A stretch of 28,463 nucleotides of DNA, from positions 1-28,463 of the forward strand of contig CABRHH010000032.1 of NCBI GenBank assembly GCA_902470695.1, in the 5' to 3' direction. The stretch is from an uncultured Collinsella sp. GTDB lineage: Bacteria; Actinomycetota; Coriobacteriia; Coriobacteriales; Coriobacteriaceae. Every line of letters starts with the position of its first letter. The first letter of the stretch is position 1. Shown piece by piece: positions 1 through 8,872 of the stretch. The notes under the pieces were generated by a model. That model saw nothing but the letters and a program-made list of their open reading frames with translations. It was not told where the DNA came from and searched no databases. The position numbers and the translations under genes were made by a program.

Positions 1-1074
1 CTCCAGCGTGTCGCCCGCCTCGACCGCCCGCTCGAAAGCGATGCGCGCCCACTCGTGGCCGCGCTCGATAACCTCGCCCACGCACAGGCCCTGATTGATG
101 GCACGCTCTCGGCTCATGAGCCCCGAGCCGGTCCGGCCGCGCAGGTAGCCGTCGGTGAACCCACGGTTGAACGAACGCGCCAGCTGGTCGGCGAGCGCCC
201 GCGCCCCAGGCTCACATCCGGCGCCCACGGCATCGAGCGCCGCGCGATAGGCGCGCACGACGTTGTATACGTAATCGGGCGCCTTCATGCGCCCCTCGAT
301 CTTGAGGGCGGCCACGCCGGCGCGCACCAGCTCGCCCACATGGCCCACCGACAGGTAGTCGCGCGGGCACAGGAGCCTGTCGCCGGCGGCCTGTCGCCGA
401 AGGCGTGGGTCAAGCTCGTCGGGACGTACCCCCGCCAGCACCCGACCGGCGCTGTCCTCGAGCGCATAGCCCATCCGGCACGGCTGCGCGCAGTCGCCGC
501 GCATCGCGGAGCGGCCACGGCGCGCCGCCGAGAAGGAGCAGGCTCCCGAGTAGCAGATGCAGATGGCCCCGTGGCAGAAGGCCTCGACCTCCACACCGGC
601 GGCAGCCAGCGCGGCCAGCTCCTCGAGCGACAGCTCACGGGCGCAGGTCACGCGGCTGACCCCAAGCTCACGGGCGGCCAGGCGCGCGGCCGCCGCATCC
701 TGGACACCCGCCTGCGTGGACAGGTGCAGCTCAACGCCGGGCACCGCGCGCCTCAGCTCGAGCGCCAGGCCCGGATCGGCCACGATGAAGGCGTCGGCAC
801 CGGCGGCATGGGCCCGGGCGGCAAGGTCCACCGCGCCGGCGAGCTCGCCCTCATGCAGGCAGGCGTTCAGCGTCACGTAGACACGCGCCCCGTGCGCATG
901 GGCAAGGGCGCACGACGACGCCAGCTGCGCCAGCGAAAAGCCGGCGTTGCCCGCCCGCGCGTTGTAGGCCCCCAGCCCCGCGTACACCGCATCGGCCCCG
1001 GCCGCCACCGCGGCACGCAGCGCGTCGGGCGTCCCGGCAGGCGCCAGCAGCTCCGGCAGCCTCGTCATCATCAT
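1..1074 (-). CDS. Peptidase U32 family protein (5' part, runs off the left edge)
   Basis: The minus strand is open from 1074 to base 1 (358 codons) with no stop. Translation opens MMMTRLPELLAPAGTPDA and contains AVAAGADAVYAGL, then the family signature around residues 165-200: EVEAFCHGAICICYSGACSF followed by a CAQPCR motif, which together hold the conserved cysteines. This is the layout of U32 proteins such as RlhA/TrhP/PrtC, several of which act in rRNA or tRNA hydroxylation through an Fe-S cluster; others are annotated as collagenases. Which substrate applies here cannot be told. The start is one of three consecutive ATG codons (1074, 1071, 1068), preceded by AAGGAG nine bases upstream of the first. 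The gene diverges from the penicillin-binding protein gene at 1506. The C-terminal part lies outside the window. Confidence 0.88.
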   Translation of the reverse strand, partial: MMMTRLPELLAPAGTPDALRAAVAAGADAVYAGLGAYNARAGNAGFSLAQLASSCALAHAHGARVYVTLNACLHEGELAGAVDLAARAHAAGADAFIVADPGLALELRRAVPGVELHLSTQAGVQDAAAARLAARELGVSRVTCARELSLEELAALAAAGVEVEAFCHGAICICYSGACSFSAARRGRSAMRGDCAQPCRMGYALEDSAGRVLAGVRPDELDPRLRRQAAGDRLLCPRDYLSVGHVGELVRAGVAALKIEGRMKAPDYVYNVVRAYRAALDAVGAGCEPGARALADQLARSFNRGFTDGYLRGRTGSGLMSRERAINQGLCVGEVIERGHEWARIAFERAVEAGDTLE

Positions 1075-1505
1075 CGCCTCGGTCTCCTTGCCCTCTTTTC
1101 TCCATCCGCCATCAGCCGCGGCAGGTACATGAGCCCGCGCGGCGCCTCGCCTGGGGCCATAGCCATACAGGCGTAGCGCGCCCATTGTCCCAGAGCCGCC
1201 GCCCGCGCGCCACCGGCAACGCGGCCGCATGCGCACACCCGCTGCCCGCGGCACGCCGCCACATGCCGCCTGCCAAACACGTCTGCCGCCCCCGCAGAGC
1301 CCGCCCGCAGCCTCCCGGCGTCCCAAACGTGCCACCGGCAACGCAGCCGCCCGCGCACCCACCGCGCATCTGGAGTTTCCCTTAAACCTCCCCATGCTCG
1401 GCATCACCTGCCATCCCGATGCGCTACTGTGTATTGAATCTATGTGCGCCGCCCGCCGTGCGCACCGCGACCAGCACGTTCGACCGTCCCCGTAGGAGGT
1501 TGTCT
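1075..1505. other. Divergent intergenic region, 431 bp
   Basis: Very GC-rich DNA between two divergently transcribed genes, so it should hold both promoters, but I see no confident -35/-10 pair. A 20-bp direct repeat with one mismatch (gccaccggcaacgc core) lies at 1209-1228 and 1331-1350. Reading frames that cross this region look like composition artefacts, with no recognisable protein motif. Confidence 0.5.
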
Positions 1506-3764
1506 ATGGGTCCTCGCCAGCGCCACGTACGCCAGCGCACCAAGACGCATGTCGTCCCCATCACCATCGTCTCATTTCTCGGCTTCATGCTCATCGCCGG
1601 CGTGGCTTTCGGCATCGGCATGCTGGGCAACGTCCAGCGATGGCTGCAGGACCTGCCCGACTACACCGACGCCAAGCAATACCTGGTGAGCGAGCCCACC
1701 CACATCCTCGATGCGCAGGGCAACGAGATCGCCACCTTCTTCGTGCAGAACCGCGAGAGCGTCACACAGGACCAGGTGTCGCCCTACGTGCTCAAGGGCA
1801 CCGTCGACGTTGAGGACGAGCGCTTCTACGAGCACAACGGCGTCGACATCATCGGCATCGGCCGCGCCGTCGTCGCGCAGCTCACCGGCCGCTCCGAGGG
1901 CGCCTCCACCATCACCCAGCAGCTCGTGCGCAACACCATCCTGTCCGAGGAGCAGTTCGACCAGACCATCGAGCGCAAGGTGCGCGAGGCCTACCTCGCC
2001 ATCAAGATGGAGGAGATCTACTCCAAAGACGAGATCCTGATGATGTACCTCAACACCATCTACTACGGCCACGGAGCCTACGGCATCCAGGCGGCCGCCA
2101 AGACCTACTTCTCCAAGAACGCCAGCGACCTCACCCTGGCCGAGGCCGCCCTGCTGATCGGCCTGCCCAACTCGCCGTCCTACTACGACCCCACCGTCAA
2201 TCCCGACGCCGCCGTCGAGCGCCGCAACAAGGTGCTCGACAACATGCTGCGCATGGGCGACATCACCCAGGAGGAGCACGACGCCGCCCAGGCCGAGGCC
2301 CTCACCCTGAACGTCACCGAGACGTCCGACTCCGGCATCACCGTGTACTCCCAGCCCTACTTCGTGGACTACGTGAAATCGCTGCTGCAGGAGGAGTTCT
2401 CCACCGACGTCCTGTTCAAGGGCGGCCTCACGGTGAAGACCACCATCGACCCCACGGTCCAGGCCGCCGCCGAGCAGGCCGCCGTGGGCAACATCAACAA
2501 GTACAGCGCCGCCAACGACCTCAACATCGGCATGACGGTCATCGACCCCAAGACCGGCTACATCAAGGCCATGGTGGGCGGGCGCGACTACAACGACAGC
2601 GACGCGCACACCAACCACGCCATCACGCGGCGCCAGCCCGGTTCGGCCTTCAAGGTGTTCACCCTGGCCACCGCCATCAAGATGGGCATGAACCCCACCG
2701 TCCGCGTGAACTGCAACTCGCCGCTGAGCTGGAAGATGTCCGACGGCACCACCTACAACGCGCAGAACTACGGCGGGGCGAGCTACGGCACGCTCACGCT
2801 GGCCCGCGCCACCGAGCTGTCCTCGAACACCGGCTACATCCAGGTGGCCGAGGCGATCGGCAACCAGAACATCCTGGAAACCTGCCGTACGCTGGGGCTC
2901 GACACCTCCAACATGGACGACACCCTGTCGATGACCCTCGGCACGGGTTCGGTGTCCACCCTCGGCATGGCCGAGGCGTTCGCCACCTTCGCCAACGGCG
3001 GCTACCACCGCGAGTCGGTGGCCATCACCGAGATCGACTCGCGCGACGGCAAGGTGCTCTACCAGCACCAGGACGCGCCCGAGCAGGCGCTCACCACCGG
3101 TCAGGCCGAGGCGGTCACCCAGGTGCTGGAAGGCGTCATGACCAGCGGCACCGGCCGCAGCGGCAACCCCTGGATCGACCAGCCCATCGCGGGCAAGACC
3201 GGTACCGCCGGTACCGCAAACGAGACGAGCGACCTGTGGTTCTGCGGCTACAGCCCGCAGTACGCCGTCTCCATCTGGGTGGGCCACTCGGGCAGCAACG
3301 CCGCCATCTACGGCCTGCACACGAGCGAAATGGTCCTGCCGGTGTTCAAGACCTTCATGAGCACGATGCTGTCCGGCACGGCGCGCGAGGAGTTCCCCAA
3401 CGGCGATGCACCCGAGTACAAGGCGAATTCCACGTGGACCTTCTCCAAGACCAACGCGAAGTCTGAGAAGCAGCAGGAGCAGGGCGGCCAGATCACCGAG
3501 GAGGGCACCGTCACCGAGGAGCAGCAGTCCGAGAGCAGCACGAGCGGTACGGGCGGCAGCGGCGGCAACGGGTCGTCGGGTAACGGCGGGACCAACTCGG
3601 GCTCCGGCAACACCGACAACAGCGGCTCCAACGGCGGCACCGATTCAGGCAACGGTGGAACCGATTCGGGCAACGGCGGCACCGACTCAGGGTCCGGCGG
3701 CTCCGGCAACAATGGCGGGACCGACAACGGCGGCACCGTCACTCCCGATCCGCCCGCCAACTGA
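1506..3764 (+). CDS. Class A penicillin-binding protein (transglycosylase/transpeptidase)
   Basis: A 752-residue bifunctional peptidoglycan synthase: it polymerises lipid II into glycan strands and cross-links stem peptides outside the membrane. A short basic N-terminus precedes one TM helix (about residues 17-40). The GT51 domain carries EDERFYEHNG with catalytic Glu103, then GASTITQQLVRN, RKVREAYLAI and the KDEILMMYLNTIYYGHGAYG block. The transpeptidase domain carries SAFK (nucleophile Ser380), SSNTGY and KTGTA (Lys564). The last ~100 residues are a low-complexity Gly/Asn/Ser/Thr/Asp tail with tandem NGGTDSG repeats, a disordered extracellular tail seen in some Gram-positive class A PBPs. 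The ATG at 1506 is chosen because TAGGAGG ends six bases upstream; the frame is open further 5' to 1419 but without such support. It is a PBP1a/PonA type, but an exact symbol is not assigned. Confidence 0.95.
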   Translation: MGPRQRHVRQRTKTHVVPITIVSFLGFMLIAGVAFGIGMLGNVQRWLQDLPDYTDAKQYLVSEPTHILDAQGNEIATFFVQNRESVTQDQVSPYVLKGTVDVEDERFYEHNGVDIIGIGRAVVAQLTGRSEGASTITQQLVRNTILSEEQFDQTIERKVREAYLAIKMEEIYSKDEILMMYLNTIYYGHGAYGIQAAAKTYFSKNASDLTLAEAALLIGLPNSPSYYDPTVNPDAAVERRNKVLDNMLRMGDITQEEHDAAQAEALTLNVTETSDSGITVYSQPYFVDYVKSLLQEEFSTDVLFKGGLTVKTTIDPTVQAAAEQAAVGNINKYSAANDLNIGMTVIDPKTGYIKAMVGGRDYNDSDAHTNHAITRRQPGSAFKVFTLATAIKMGMNPTVRVNCNSPLSWKMSDGTTYNAQNYGGASYGTLTLARATELSSNTGYIQVAEAIGNQNILETCRTLGLDTSNMDDTLSMTLGTGSVSTLGMAEAFATFANGGYHRESVAITEIDSRDGKVLYQHQDAPEQALTTGQAEAVTQVLEGVMTSGTGRSGNPWIDQPIAGKTGTAGTANETSDLWFCGYSPQYAVSIWVGHSGSNAAIYGLHTSEMVLPVFKTFMSTMLSGTAREEFPNGDAPEYKANSTWTFSKTNAKSEKQQEQGGQITEEGTVTEEQQSESSTSGTGGSGGNGSSGNGGTNSGSGNTDNSGSNGGTDSGNGGTDSGNGGTDSGSGGSGNNGGTDNGGTVTPDPPAN

Positions 3765-3788
3765 TCGCACGACACCGCGTCACGCACA

Positions 3789-3836
3789 CGCGCCGTCGCC
3801 CTCAGGCATCCCGCCTGCCGGCAACGGCGCGTTTTT
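3789..3836 (+). terminator. Rho-independent terminator of the PBP gene
   Basis: Perfect 8-bp outer stem CGCGCCGT (3789-3796) with ACGGCGCG (3824-3831), an inner CAGGC/GCCTG stem, and then five T residues (3832-3836). It lies 24 bases past the stop codon. Confidence 0.85.
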
Positions 3837-3854
3837 CATACGGCGGTACATTCG

Positions 3855-3890
3855 CTTCCGCATGCAAGACGGCCGCTCCCCATGCGGAAG
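3855..3890. repeat. 10-bp inverted repeat in convergent intergenic region
   Basis: CTTCCGCATG at 3855-3864 pairs with CATGCGGAAG at 3881-3890 around a 16-bp loop. No T-run follows on either strand. Its role is unknown. The rest of 3837-4124 holds no gene I can support. Confidence 0.45.
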
Positions 3891-3963
3891 GTCGTCACAG
3901 CGGGTGTGTGGGTATGCGCCGAAACGCCAACTCAAACCGACTGATCGCCGTACCGCACCAACA

Positions 3964-4001
3964 GCAAAGGCCGGGAGAGCAGGTGCCCTCCCGGCCTTTG
4001 C
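3964..4001. terminator. Strong hairpin, probable bidirectional terminator between convergent genes
   Basis: A perfect 14-bp stem, GCAAAGGCCGGGAG (3964-3977) with CTCCCGGCCTTTGC (3988-4001), encloses a 10-bp loop. Each arm ends in CTTTGC when read 3', so the U-tract is short on both strands. The position between the PBP gene (plus) and argR (minus, stop at 4125) suits a terminator for argR transcription and a backup for the PBP transcript. Confidence 0.65.
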
Positions 4002-4124
4002 GTACCACGGCTCCATGAGCCGCCTTCCACCTTCTAACGTGCGGGGGACGCTCGCCCTTGCCGAACTCGCCCCCACCGCATGCAACGCCGGCGGCAATGC
4101 CCCGACGGCGCCCCATCAGCGGCG

Positions 4125-4562
4125 TTAGCGGCGGACGTTGCGCAGCTTATTGATCATCCCGGCGAAGCGCTCGCCGTCCTCGGCCGTCTGCGCGATGACG
4201 AGGATCGTGTCGTTGCCGGCCAGCGAACCGAGCACGTCGGGCAGATCGGCCGCATCGATGGCGGCGGCGATACCCGAGGCGGTGCCGGGCTGCGCCTTCA
4301 CGAGCACCAGATTGTCGGTGCGCTGCACGCCGATGACCAGTTCGGAGACCATGCGCTGCAAGTGCAGGTCCTCAGCCAGCACGTACACGCCCTCGGGCAG
4401 CTTACGCAGCCCCATGTCGGCGATATCGCGTGATACCGTAGCCTGCGTGCAGTCGAATCCGCATGCCTTGAGCTCCGTTACCAACATGCGCTGGGTGCGC
4501 ACGTTGCGGTCTCGCACGATCTCGCGGATGGCATCCTGCCGTCCGTTGCGCCTCTTCGCCAT
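4125..4562 (-). CDS. argR: Arginine repressor ArgR
   Basis: A 145-residue protein, the usual ArgR length. The N-terminal winged helix carries the recognition-helix signature QATVSRDI (residues 40-47), followed by a GLRKLPEG wing. The C-terminal oligomerisation and arginine-binding domain has PGTASGIAAAID (92-103) and GSLAGNDTILVI (112-123). In E. coli and Bacillus homologues the latter reads with two consecutive aspartates that bind arginine; here it is Asn-Asp. The frame is open upstream to 4688, but the ATG at 4562 is preferred: it gives the family N-terminus MAKRRNGRQDAI and has GGGAGG five bases upstream. It normally represses arginine biosynthesis genes as an arginine-bound hexamer; none of its usual targets is next to it here. 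The 4563-4778 gap should contain its promoter, which I could not place. Confidence 0.93.
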   Translation of the reverse strand: MAKRRNGRQDAIREIVRDRNVRTQRMLVTELKACGFDCTQATVSRDIADMGLRKLPEGVYVLAEDLHLQRMVSELVIGVQRTDNLVLVKAQPGTASGIAAAIDAADLPDVLGSLAGNDTILVIAQTAEDGERFAGMINKLRNVRR

Positions 4563-4778
4563 ACCGGCCTCCCATTCGTCAAGCGCATCAACGCATCCTG
4601 CGCGATACTCGGTGTCGGTTTTCCACCTTATTGACCCATGGTACATGAGAACTGGCCCGTTGAATAGAACGTTCCAGTTTTGTAACAATCGTGCATAGAG
4701 AATGACAACGCCTAAGCATGCGAACCGGACAGTGCATGGAACCGTGACCGGTGCGCGGCGGCATCGGATGCCGTCGGG

Positions 4779-5639
4779 CTACGCGATCGGCGTGAGCGCG
4801 CCCTCGTCGTAGGTCACAGCCGTGAAGCACAGGCCACGGGCGGGGGCGGTGGGGCCGGCAGCCCGACGATCACAGGCCGCGAGTGCCTCGGCGAGCCATG
4901 CGGGATCGCGACGGTGCGCACCCACCTCGACCAGGCTGCCCACGATCGTGCGCACCATGGAATGCAGGAATGCGTTGCCGGTGATGGTAAACGCCAGGTG
5001 CTCCTCCCCCAGCTCTCCGGCGTGCGCGAACGACACCGCGTGGACGTTGCGGCACGTGGGCTTCCCCACCGCCGAGGCCACCTTGCAGAAGCTCTTGAAA
5101 TCGTGCTCCCCCACCAGGCACGCGGCGGCCCGCTCCATCGACTCCACGTCGAGCGGCTGCCGATGCCACCAGGTCACGTAGCGCGTGAGCAGCGGCCGGG
5201 CGTCGCCGGTGGCGATGCGGTAGGTGTAGGTGCGCGCCCGCGCGTCGAATCGAGCGGAAAATCCGGGGGCGGCCCGATACACCTCGCCCAGCGCGATGTC
5301 GTCGGGCAGTAGCGCCGCCATGGCGCGCATCCATCGGCTCCTCGTGATGGCGAGCTCGGCCTCGGTTGCCGGCACGCTCACGTACTGCGCGATGGCGTGC
5401 ACCCCGGCATCGGTGCGGCCGGCGCAAGCGAGGTCGATCGGCCGACGCAGAAACGTCTCCAGCGCGCGGCGCAGCTCGCCGGCGACCGTCCTGATGCCGG
5501 GTTGCTCGGCGAAGCCCGAGAAGGCGGCACCGTCGTAGCCCAGACGGAACACCAGCGTGCCGTCAAGCGGATCGGGCGTGGTGTAGGCGCCCGCATTGCC
5601 CTGAGGCATGGTACAGGCACCTGTGTTGTCCTGAGGCAT
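4779..5639 (-). CDS. truA: tRNA pseudouridine(38-40) synthase TruA
   Basis: A 286-residue protein converting uridines 38-40 of the tRNA anticodon stem to pseudouridine. The catalytic motif CAGRTDAGVHA places the nucleophilic Asp at residue 77; FRLGYDGAAFSGF near the N-terminus, FDARARTYTYRI and GNAFLHSMVRTIVG (family C-terminal motif) are all present. The first 20 residues are an unusual extension made of two copies of a ten-residue unit (MPQDNTGACT / MPQGNAGAYT), so translation could begin at 5639 or at 5609. Only 5639 has an upstream GGGGAGG, although just three bases from the ATG. The gene follows the ECF transporter fusion by 77 bp on the same strand, the usual ecf-truA arrangement downstream of rplQ. 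Confidence 0.94.
   Translation of the reverse strand: MPQDNTGACTMPQGNAGAYTTPDPLDGTLVFRLGYDGAAFSGFAEQPGIRTVAGELRRALETFLRRPIDLACAGRTDAGVHAIAQYVSVPATEAELAITRSRWMRAMAALLPDDIALGEVYRAAPGFSARFDARARTYTYRIATGDARPLLTRYVTWWHRQPLDVESMERAAACLVGEHDFKSFCKVASAVGKPTCRNVHAVSFAHAGELGEEHLAFTITGNAFLHSMVRTIVGSLVEVGAHRRDPAWLAEALAACDRRAAGPTAPARGLCFTAVTYDEGALTPIA
5580..5639 (-). repeat. 30-bp tandem duplication at the 5' end of truA
   Basis: The first 30 bases of the gene (5639-5610) are followed directly by a diverged copy (5609-5580), 23 of 30 bases identical, both starting ATGCCTCAGG. Each copy therefore offers an in-frame ATG. The encoded units are seven of ten residues identical. Confidence 0.8.
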
Positions 5640-5716
5640 GGACCTCCCCTTTCAAACCTGCGCACCCGGGCGCGGGCACAAGCACCCGGCCGCGGATGCG
5701 AACAGCATCATCGAAC

Positions 5717-8617
5717 CTACGCCGACATCCACACCGAGGCGAGTGGCAGGGCTGCCGCCAGCAGCACGCCGCCCGCCAGCAGCAGCCACTCGCGCGGTTC
5801 CAGCGCGTGCGGTGCCACCAGCGGGGCATCGGGACCCTCAGGATAGCACCGCGCGGCCATGGCCTCGCCCAGCCGGTCCGCCCGGCGCAGCAAACCCACC
5901 ACCATCGGCGCGAGCACGGCCACCCAGGCGCGACCGCGCGCAGCCAGCCCACCTGAATCGAACCGAACCCCGCGGGCGCGCTGGGCGGTATGGATGCGCA
6001 TGACCTCCTCGCCCGTCAGCGGGATGAATCGCAGGGCAAGCGAGAGCACGCAGCCCAGCTGCGCCACCGGTACCCCAACACGACGACAGGGCCGCAGCAG
6101 GCGCATGCAGGCGTCGCTGATCTGGGTTGCCGTGGTCGAGGAGGCCACCACCAGCGAGAACCCCAGCAACAACGCGATCCGCAAGGCCGCCGCCAAGCCC
6201 CGCAGGCCACCCGCCGGGTTCAGGCCGACGGACCCCGCAAGCGCCACCGTAGCCCGTCCGTCGCAACTGATAAGGTTCGCGAACAGGGCGAAGGCGAGAA
6301 CGATGGCGGCCGGGCGCAGGGCGCGGACAAGCGCCGCCGGGCGCATGCGGGCCGCCGCCGCGGCGCCGGCGAGCACCGCCGCCCATGCCGCCAGCCCCCA
6401 CCAGCTGCCGGTGGCGAACACGCCGATGCAAATCGTGGCGAGCATGCCGAGCTTGACGCGGGCGTCGATACCGGCAAGCGGCGAGGACGGGATGTAGGCG
6501 CCCAGCAGCGGGTGGAACCCGCGGCCAGCGCGGGCTTGGGGGCGGGAGGGTGCGGAGGCGGGCTCGGAGCTGGGTGCCGAGACGGGTGCCGAGACGGGTG
6601 CCGGGTTGTGCGCAGGGTCGGGTGTGGGGTCAGAGGCAGACGCCGAAGCGTCGACGGCTCCGTTGCGGGCCGCGCGCGCGGCGAGCGCCCGATACAGGCG
6701 CGCGGACTCCGGCAGCAACAGGCCCGCATGCGCGAAGGCATCGGAGGCCCGCCCCACCCGCGAGGGCGCCCCACGCCAGTAGATGCGCCCCTCGGCCAGC
6801 AGCGCCACCTCGTCGACCGCCGCCAGCCACTCACCCACATCGTGGCTGATAACCACCACCGCGCGCCCCGAGCGCGCCAGGTCGCGCACGAGCACGCGCA
6901 CGAACCGGCGACCGGAGGCGTCGAGTCCCGCCGTGGGCTCATCGAACACCAGGACCGGGGCCGCAAGCGAGAGCACCGAGGCGATGGCCACACGGCGCGC
7001 CTGTCCGCCCGACAGCTCAAACGGGTACCGCTCGAGCAGGCCCGCCTCCAAGCCGAGCGCCTGTGCCGCCGCATCAACGCGCACCGCCACCTCGTGCTCA
7101 TCGGCGCCGAGGTTGCGCAGGGCGAAGGCAATCTCATCGAACACCGTGTCGAGGAAGAACTGCGCCTCGGGGTTCTGCCACGCCAGACCGCAAGCCCCGG
7201 GGCGCGCCGGCGCACCGGCGATGCGCGCACGCCCCGCGTCCGGCTCGCGCAAACCCGCCGCCACGGTGGCGAGCGTAGATTTGCCCGAGCCCGAACGACC
7301 GGCCAGCAGCACCACGGAACCGGCTCGGGCGCAAAAATCGAGCGCGTCCAGCACGGGCGCGGCCGTATACGAGCACGACACCCCGGCAAGCTCCAGCAGC
7401 GGCTCGGGCACAGGCGCCTTGGCAGCAGCGGGCCCTTCGGGCGCGTCAGCCTCGGTCGCCGCTGATGCCCCGACGGGAATATCCTCGGCGGTGGAGGCCC
7501 CTGCTGGAACCGGAGTCGAAGTCGCGCCAGCGGGCACCTCTGCCGCCGCAGCCCCTGCCGCCGCCATTGCCCCGGCGTGAATCGACTCCGCAGCGGAAGC
7601 CTCTGTCAGAACCGAAGCCAGAGCCGTGCCAGCGGGTGCTTCAACCTCAGCAGGAGCCTCAGCAACGGTCTCCTCGGGCACAGAGGGAGCGCCGGACGCT
7701 ATGGACGCCTCGGTCGTACCAGGGCACTCACCCGCACCCGTCCGCAAATTAGCCGGGTCGCAACGCCTCCGCACCTCGTCCAGCACGTCCCTGCGCCCGT
7801 CAGACGCCGCACAGAGCCAGGATGCGAGCTGATCGGGCTCAACCCCCTGCGCGGGGTCGAAGCCGGCCCGGATGGCGGCACACAGCGCAGCAGCATACGG
7901 GTCGTCGGCCCCCAGAAGCGCATCGGGGCCCATCTGCCCCGTGTGCACGAACGCAGCCGGGGTGCCCTGCCACACCATGCGCCCCTCGGCGAGCATAAGC
8001 ACGCGGTCGCAGGCCATGACCTCGAGCGCATCGTGGGTGATGCAGAGCACGCCGAGGCCCTCGTCGTGCGCCAGGTTGCGCGCAAGCGTCCGGAACGCCG
8101 GGCGCAGCGACGAGTCGAGCTGCGCGGTCACCTCGTCGAGCACCAGGTAGCGCGGCTCCATCGCCAGCACGCCGGCGAGCGCCACGCGCTGCAGCTCGCC
8201 GCCGGACAGCTCCTCGCAGCTGCGTCCGTGCAGCGCCGCCGCACCCGCCCGCACGAGTGCCCGCTCCGTGCGCGAACGCACCTCGTCCTCATCGCAGCCG
8301 ATGTTGCGGGGACCGAACGCCACCTCATCGTCCACGAGCGCCGAGACGATCTGACATGAGGGATCCTGGCGCACCAGGCCCACGAGCCGACGCACCTGGC
8401 GCCGCTCGCCTGCGCCCGCCGCCGGATCGACCCCGTCGACCTCGATCGAGCCGCGTGAGGCCATAAGCGAGCCGCAGAGCGCCCGGCCCAGCGTGCTCTT
8501 ACCCGAGCCGTTCGCGCCCACCAGAGCCACGAGCTCGCCGGGCGCCAGCGAAAGGGACACCCCGCGCACCACGGAGCTCCCTTCCAGCTCGATATGGATA
8601 TCGTATGCCGCAAGCAC
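5717..8617 (-). CDS. ECF transporter energizing module: EcfA-EcfA'-EcfT triple fusion
   Basis: A single 966-residue protein carrying all three parts of an energy-coupling-factor module, which powers vitamin or metal uptake with separate substrate-binding S components. ATPase 1 (about 1-235): Walker A GANGSGKST (34-42), LSGGE near 135, Walker B LVLDEV, ITHD. An Ala/Pro/Glu-rich linker (about 300-410) follows. ATPase 2 (about 412-630): GRSGSGKST (about 439), LSGGQ, LVFDEP, ISHD. A second Pro/Ser/Ala linker leads to EcfT (about 700-966), with several TM helices and the coupling motifs AQRARG (about 880) and AARCY (about 920); the second is usually Ala-Arg-Gly. The GTG at 8617 is chosen because AAGGAGG lies nine bases upstream and it starts exactly at the ATPase fold. 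truA follows. No S component is in the window. Confidence 0.92.
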   Translation of the reverse strand: MLAAYDIHIELEGSSVVRGVSLSLAPGELVALVGANGSGKSTLGRALCGSLMASRGSIEVDGVDPAAGAGERRQVRRLVGLVRQDPSCQIVSALVDDEVAFGPRNIGCDEDEVRSRTERALVRAGAAALHGRSCEELSGGELQRVALAGVLAMEPRYLVLDEVTAQLDSSLRPAFRTLARNLAHDEGLGVLCITHDALEVMACDRVLMLAEGRMVWQGTPAAFVHTGQMGPDALLGADDPYAAALCAAIRAGFDPAQGVEPDQLASWLCAASDGRRDVLDEVRRRCDPANLRTGAGECPGTTEASIASGAPSVPEETVAEAPAEVEAPAGTALASVLTEASAAESIHAGAMAAAGAAAAEVPAGATSTPVPAGASTAEDIPVGASAATEADAPEGPAAAKAPVPEPLLELAGVSCSYTAAPVLDALDFCARAGSVVLLAGRSGSGKSTLATVAAGLREPDAGRARIAGAPARPGACGLAWQNPEAQFFLDTVFDEIAFALRNLGADEHEVAVRVDAAAQALGLEAGLLERYPFELSGGQARRVAIASVLSLAAPVLVFDEPTAGLDASGRRFVRVLVRDLARSGRAVVVISHDVGEWLAAVDEVALLAEGRIYWRGAPSRVGRASDAFAHAGLLLPESARLYRALAARAARNGAVDASASASDPTPDPAHNPAPVSAPVSAPSSEPASAPSRPQARAGRGFHPLLGAYIPSSPLAGIDARVKLGMLATICIGVFATGSWWGLAAWAAVLAGAAAAARMRPAALVRALRPAAIVLAFALFANLISCDGRATVALAGSVGLNPAGGLRGLAAALRIALLLGFSLVVASSTTATQISDACMRLLRPCRRVGVPVAQLGCVLSLALRFIPLTGEEVMRIHTAQRARGVRFDSGGLAARGRAWVAVLAPMVVGLLRRADRLGEAMAARCYPEGPDAPLVAPHALEPREWLLLAGGVLLAAALPLASVWMSA

Positions 8618-8685
8618 CGCCCTGCACCTCCTTGTCGTCCCATCACCGCGCCAATGCAAGTTGCCGCCATGGCGCGAGCCCCCGC

Positions 8686-8691
8686 ATCATA
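8686..8691 (-). promoter_or_regulatory. Extended -10 promoter candidate for the ECF fusion gene
   Basis: On the minus strand TATGAT is preceded by TGC, matching an extended -10 element (TGnTATAAT). It is about 70 bases from the GTG start. No good -35 is seen, as is typical for extended -10 promoters. Confidence 0.45.
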
Positions 8692-8872
8692 GCAGCGCAC
8701 ACGCCGATTATCGTCGCACGCGTCGCGTTATTACCGCACACCGCCGCATCAGTTACCACGCGCAATCGCCGCGCGCTCCAAGATAGCACCTCACCGGCAC
8801 CCACACGGCCGCAGAAGCCCGTTCTCCTGCCGTCGCACATGCTGTCCCGCAAAAATCAGTCTGAAGCGGCAT

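Noticed and set aside
1572..3320. 582-codon minus-strand open frame opposite the PBP gene
   Set aside because: Antisense shadow of a well-supported gene; Val/Gly/Leu-rich translation without any domain, typical of GC-rich codon bias.
3780..4116. Short minus-strand ORFs between the PBP gene and argR
   Set aside because: They run through two terminator hairpins, lack SD sites and have no recognisable sequence.
4759..4773. CGGCATCGGATGCCG as a truA terminator
   Set aside because: Short stem with almost no loop and no T-tract; no better than many chance palindromes in this composition.
5990..7465. 491-codon plus-strand open frame opposite the ECF fusion
   Set aside because: Shadow frame; the minus strand has complete ABC and EcfT motifs, the plus strand none.
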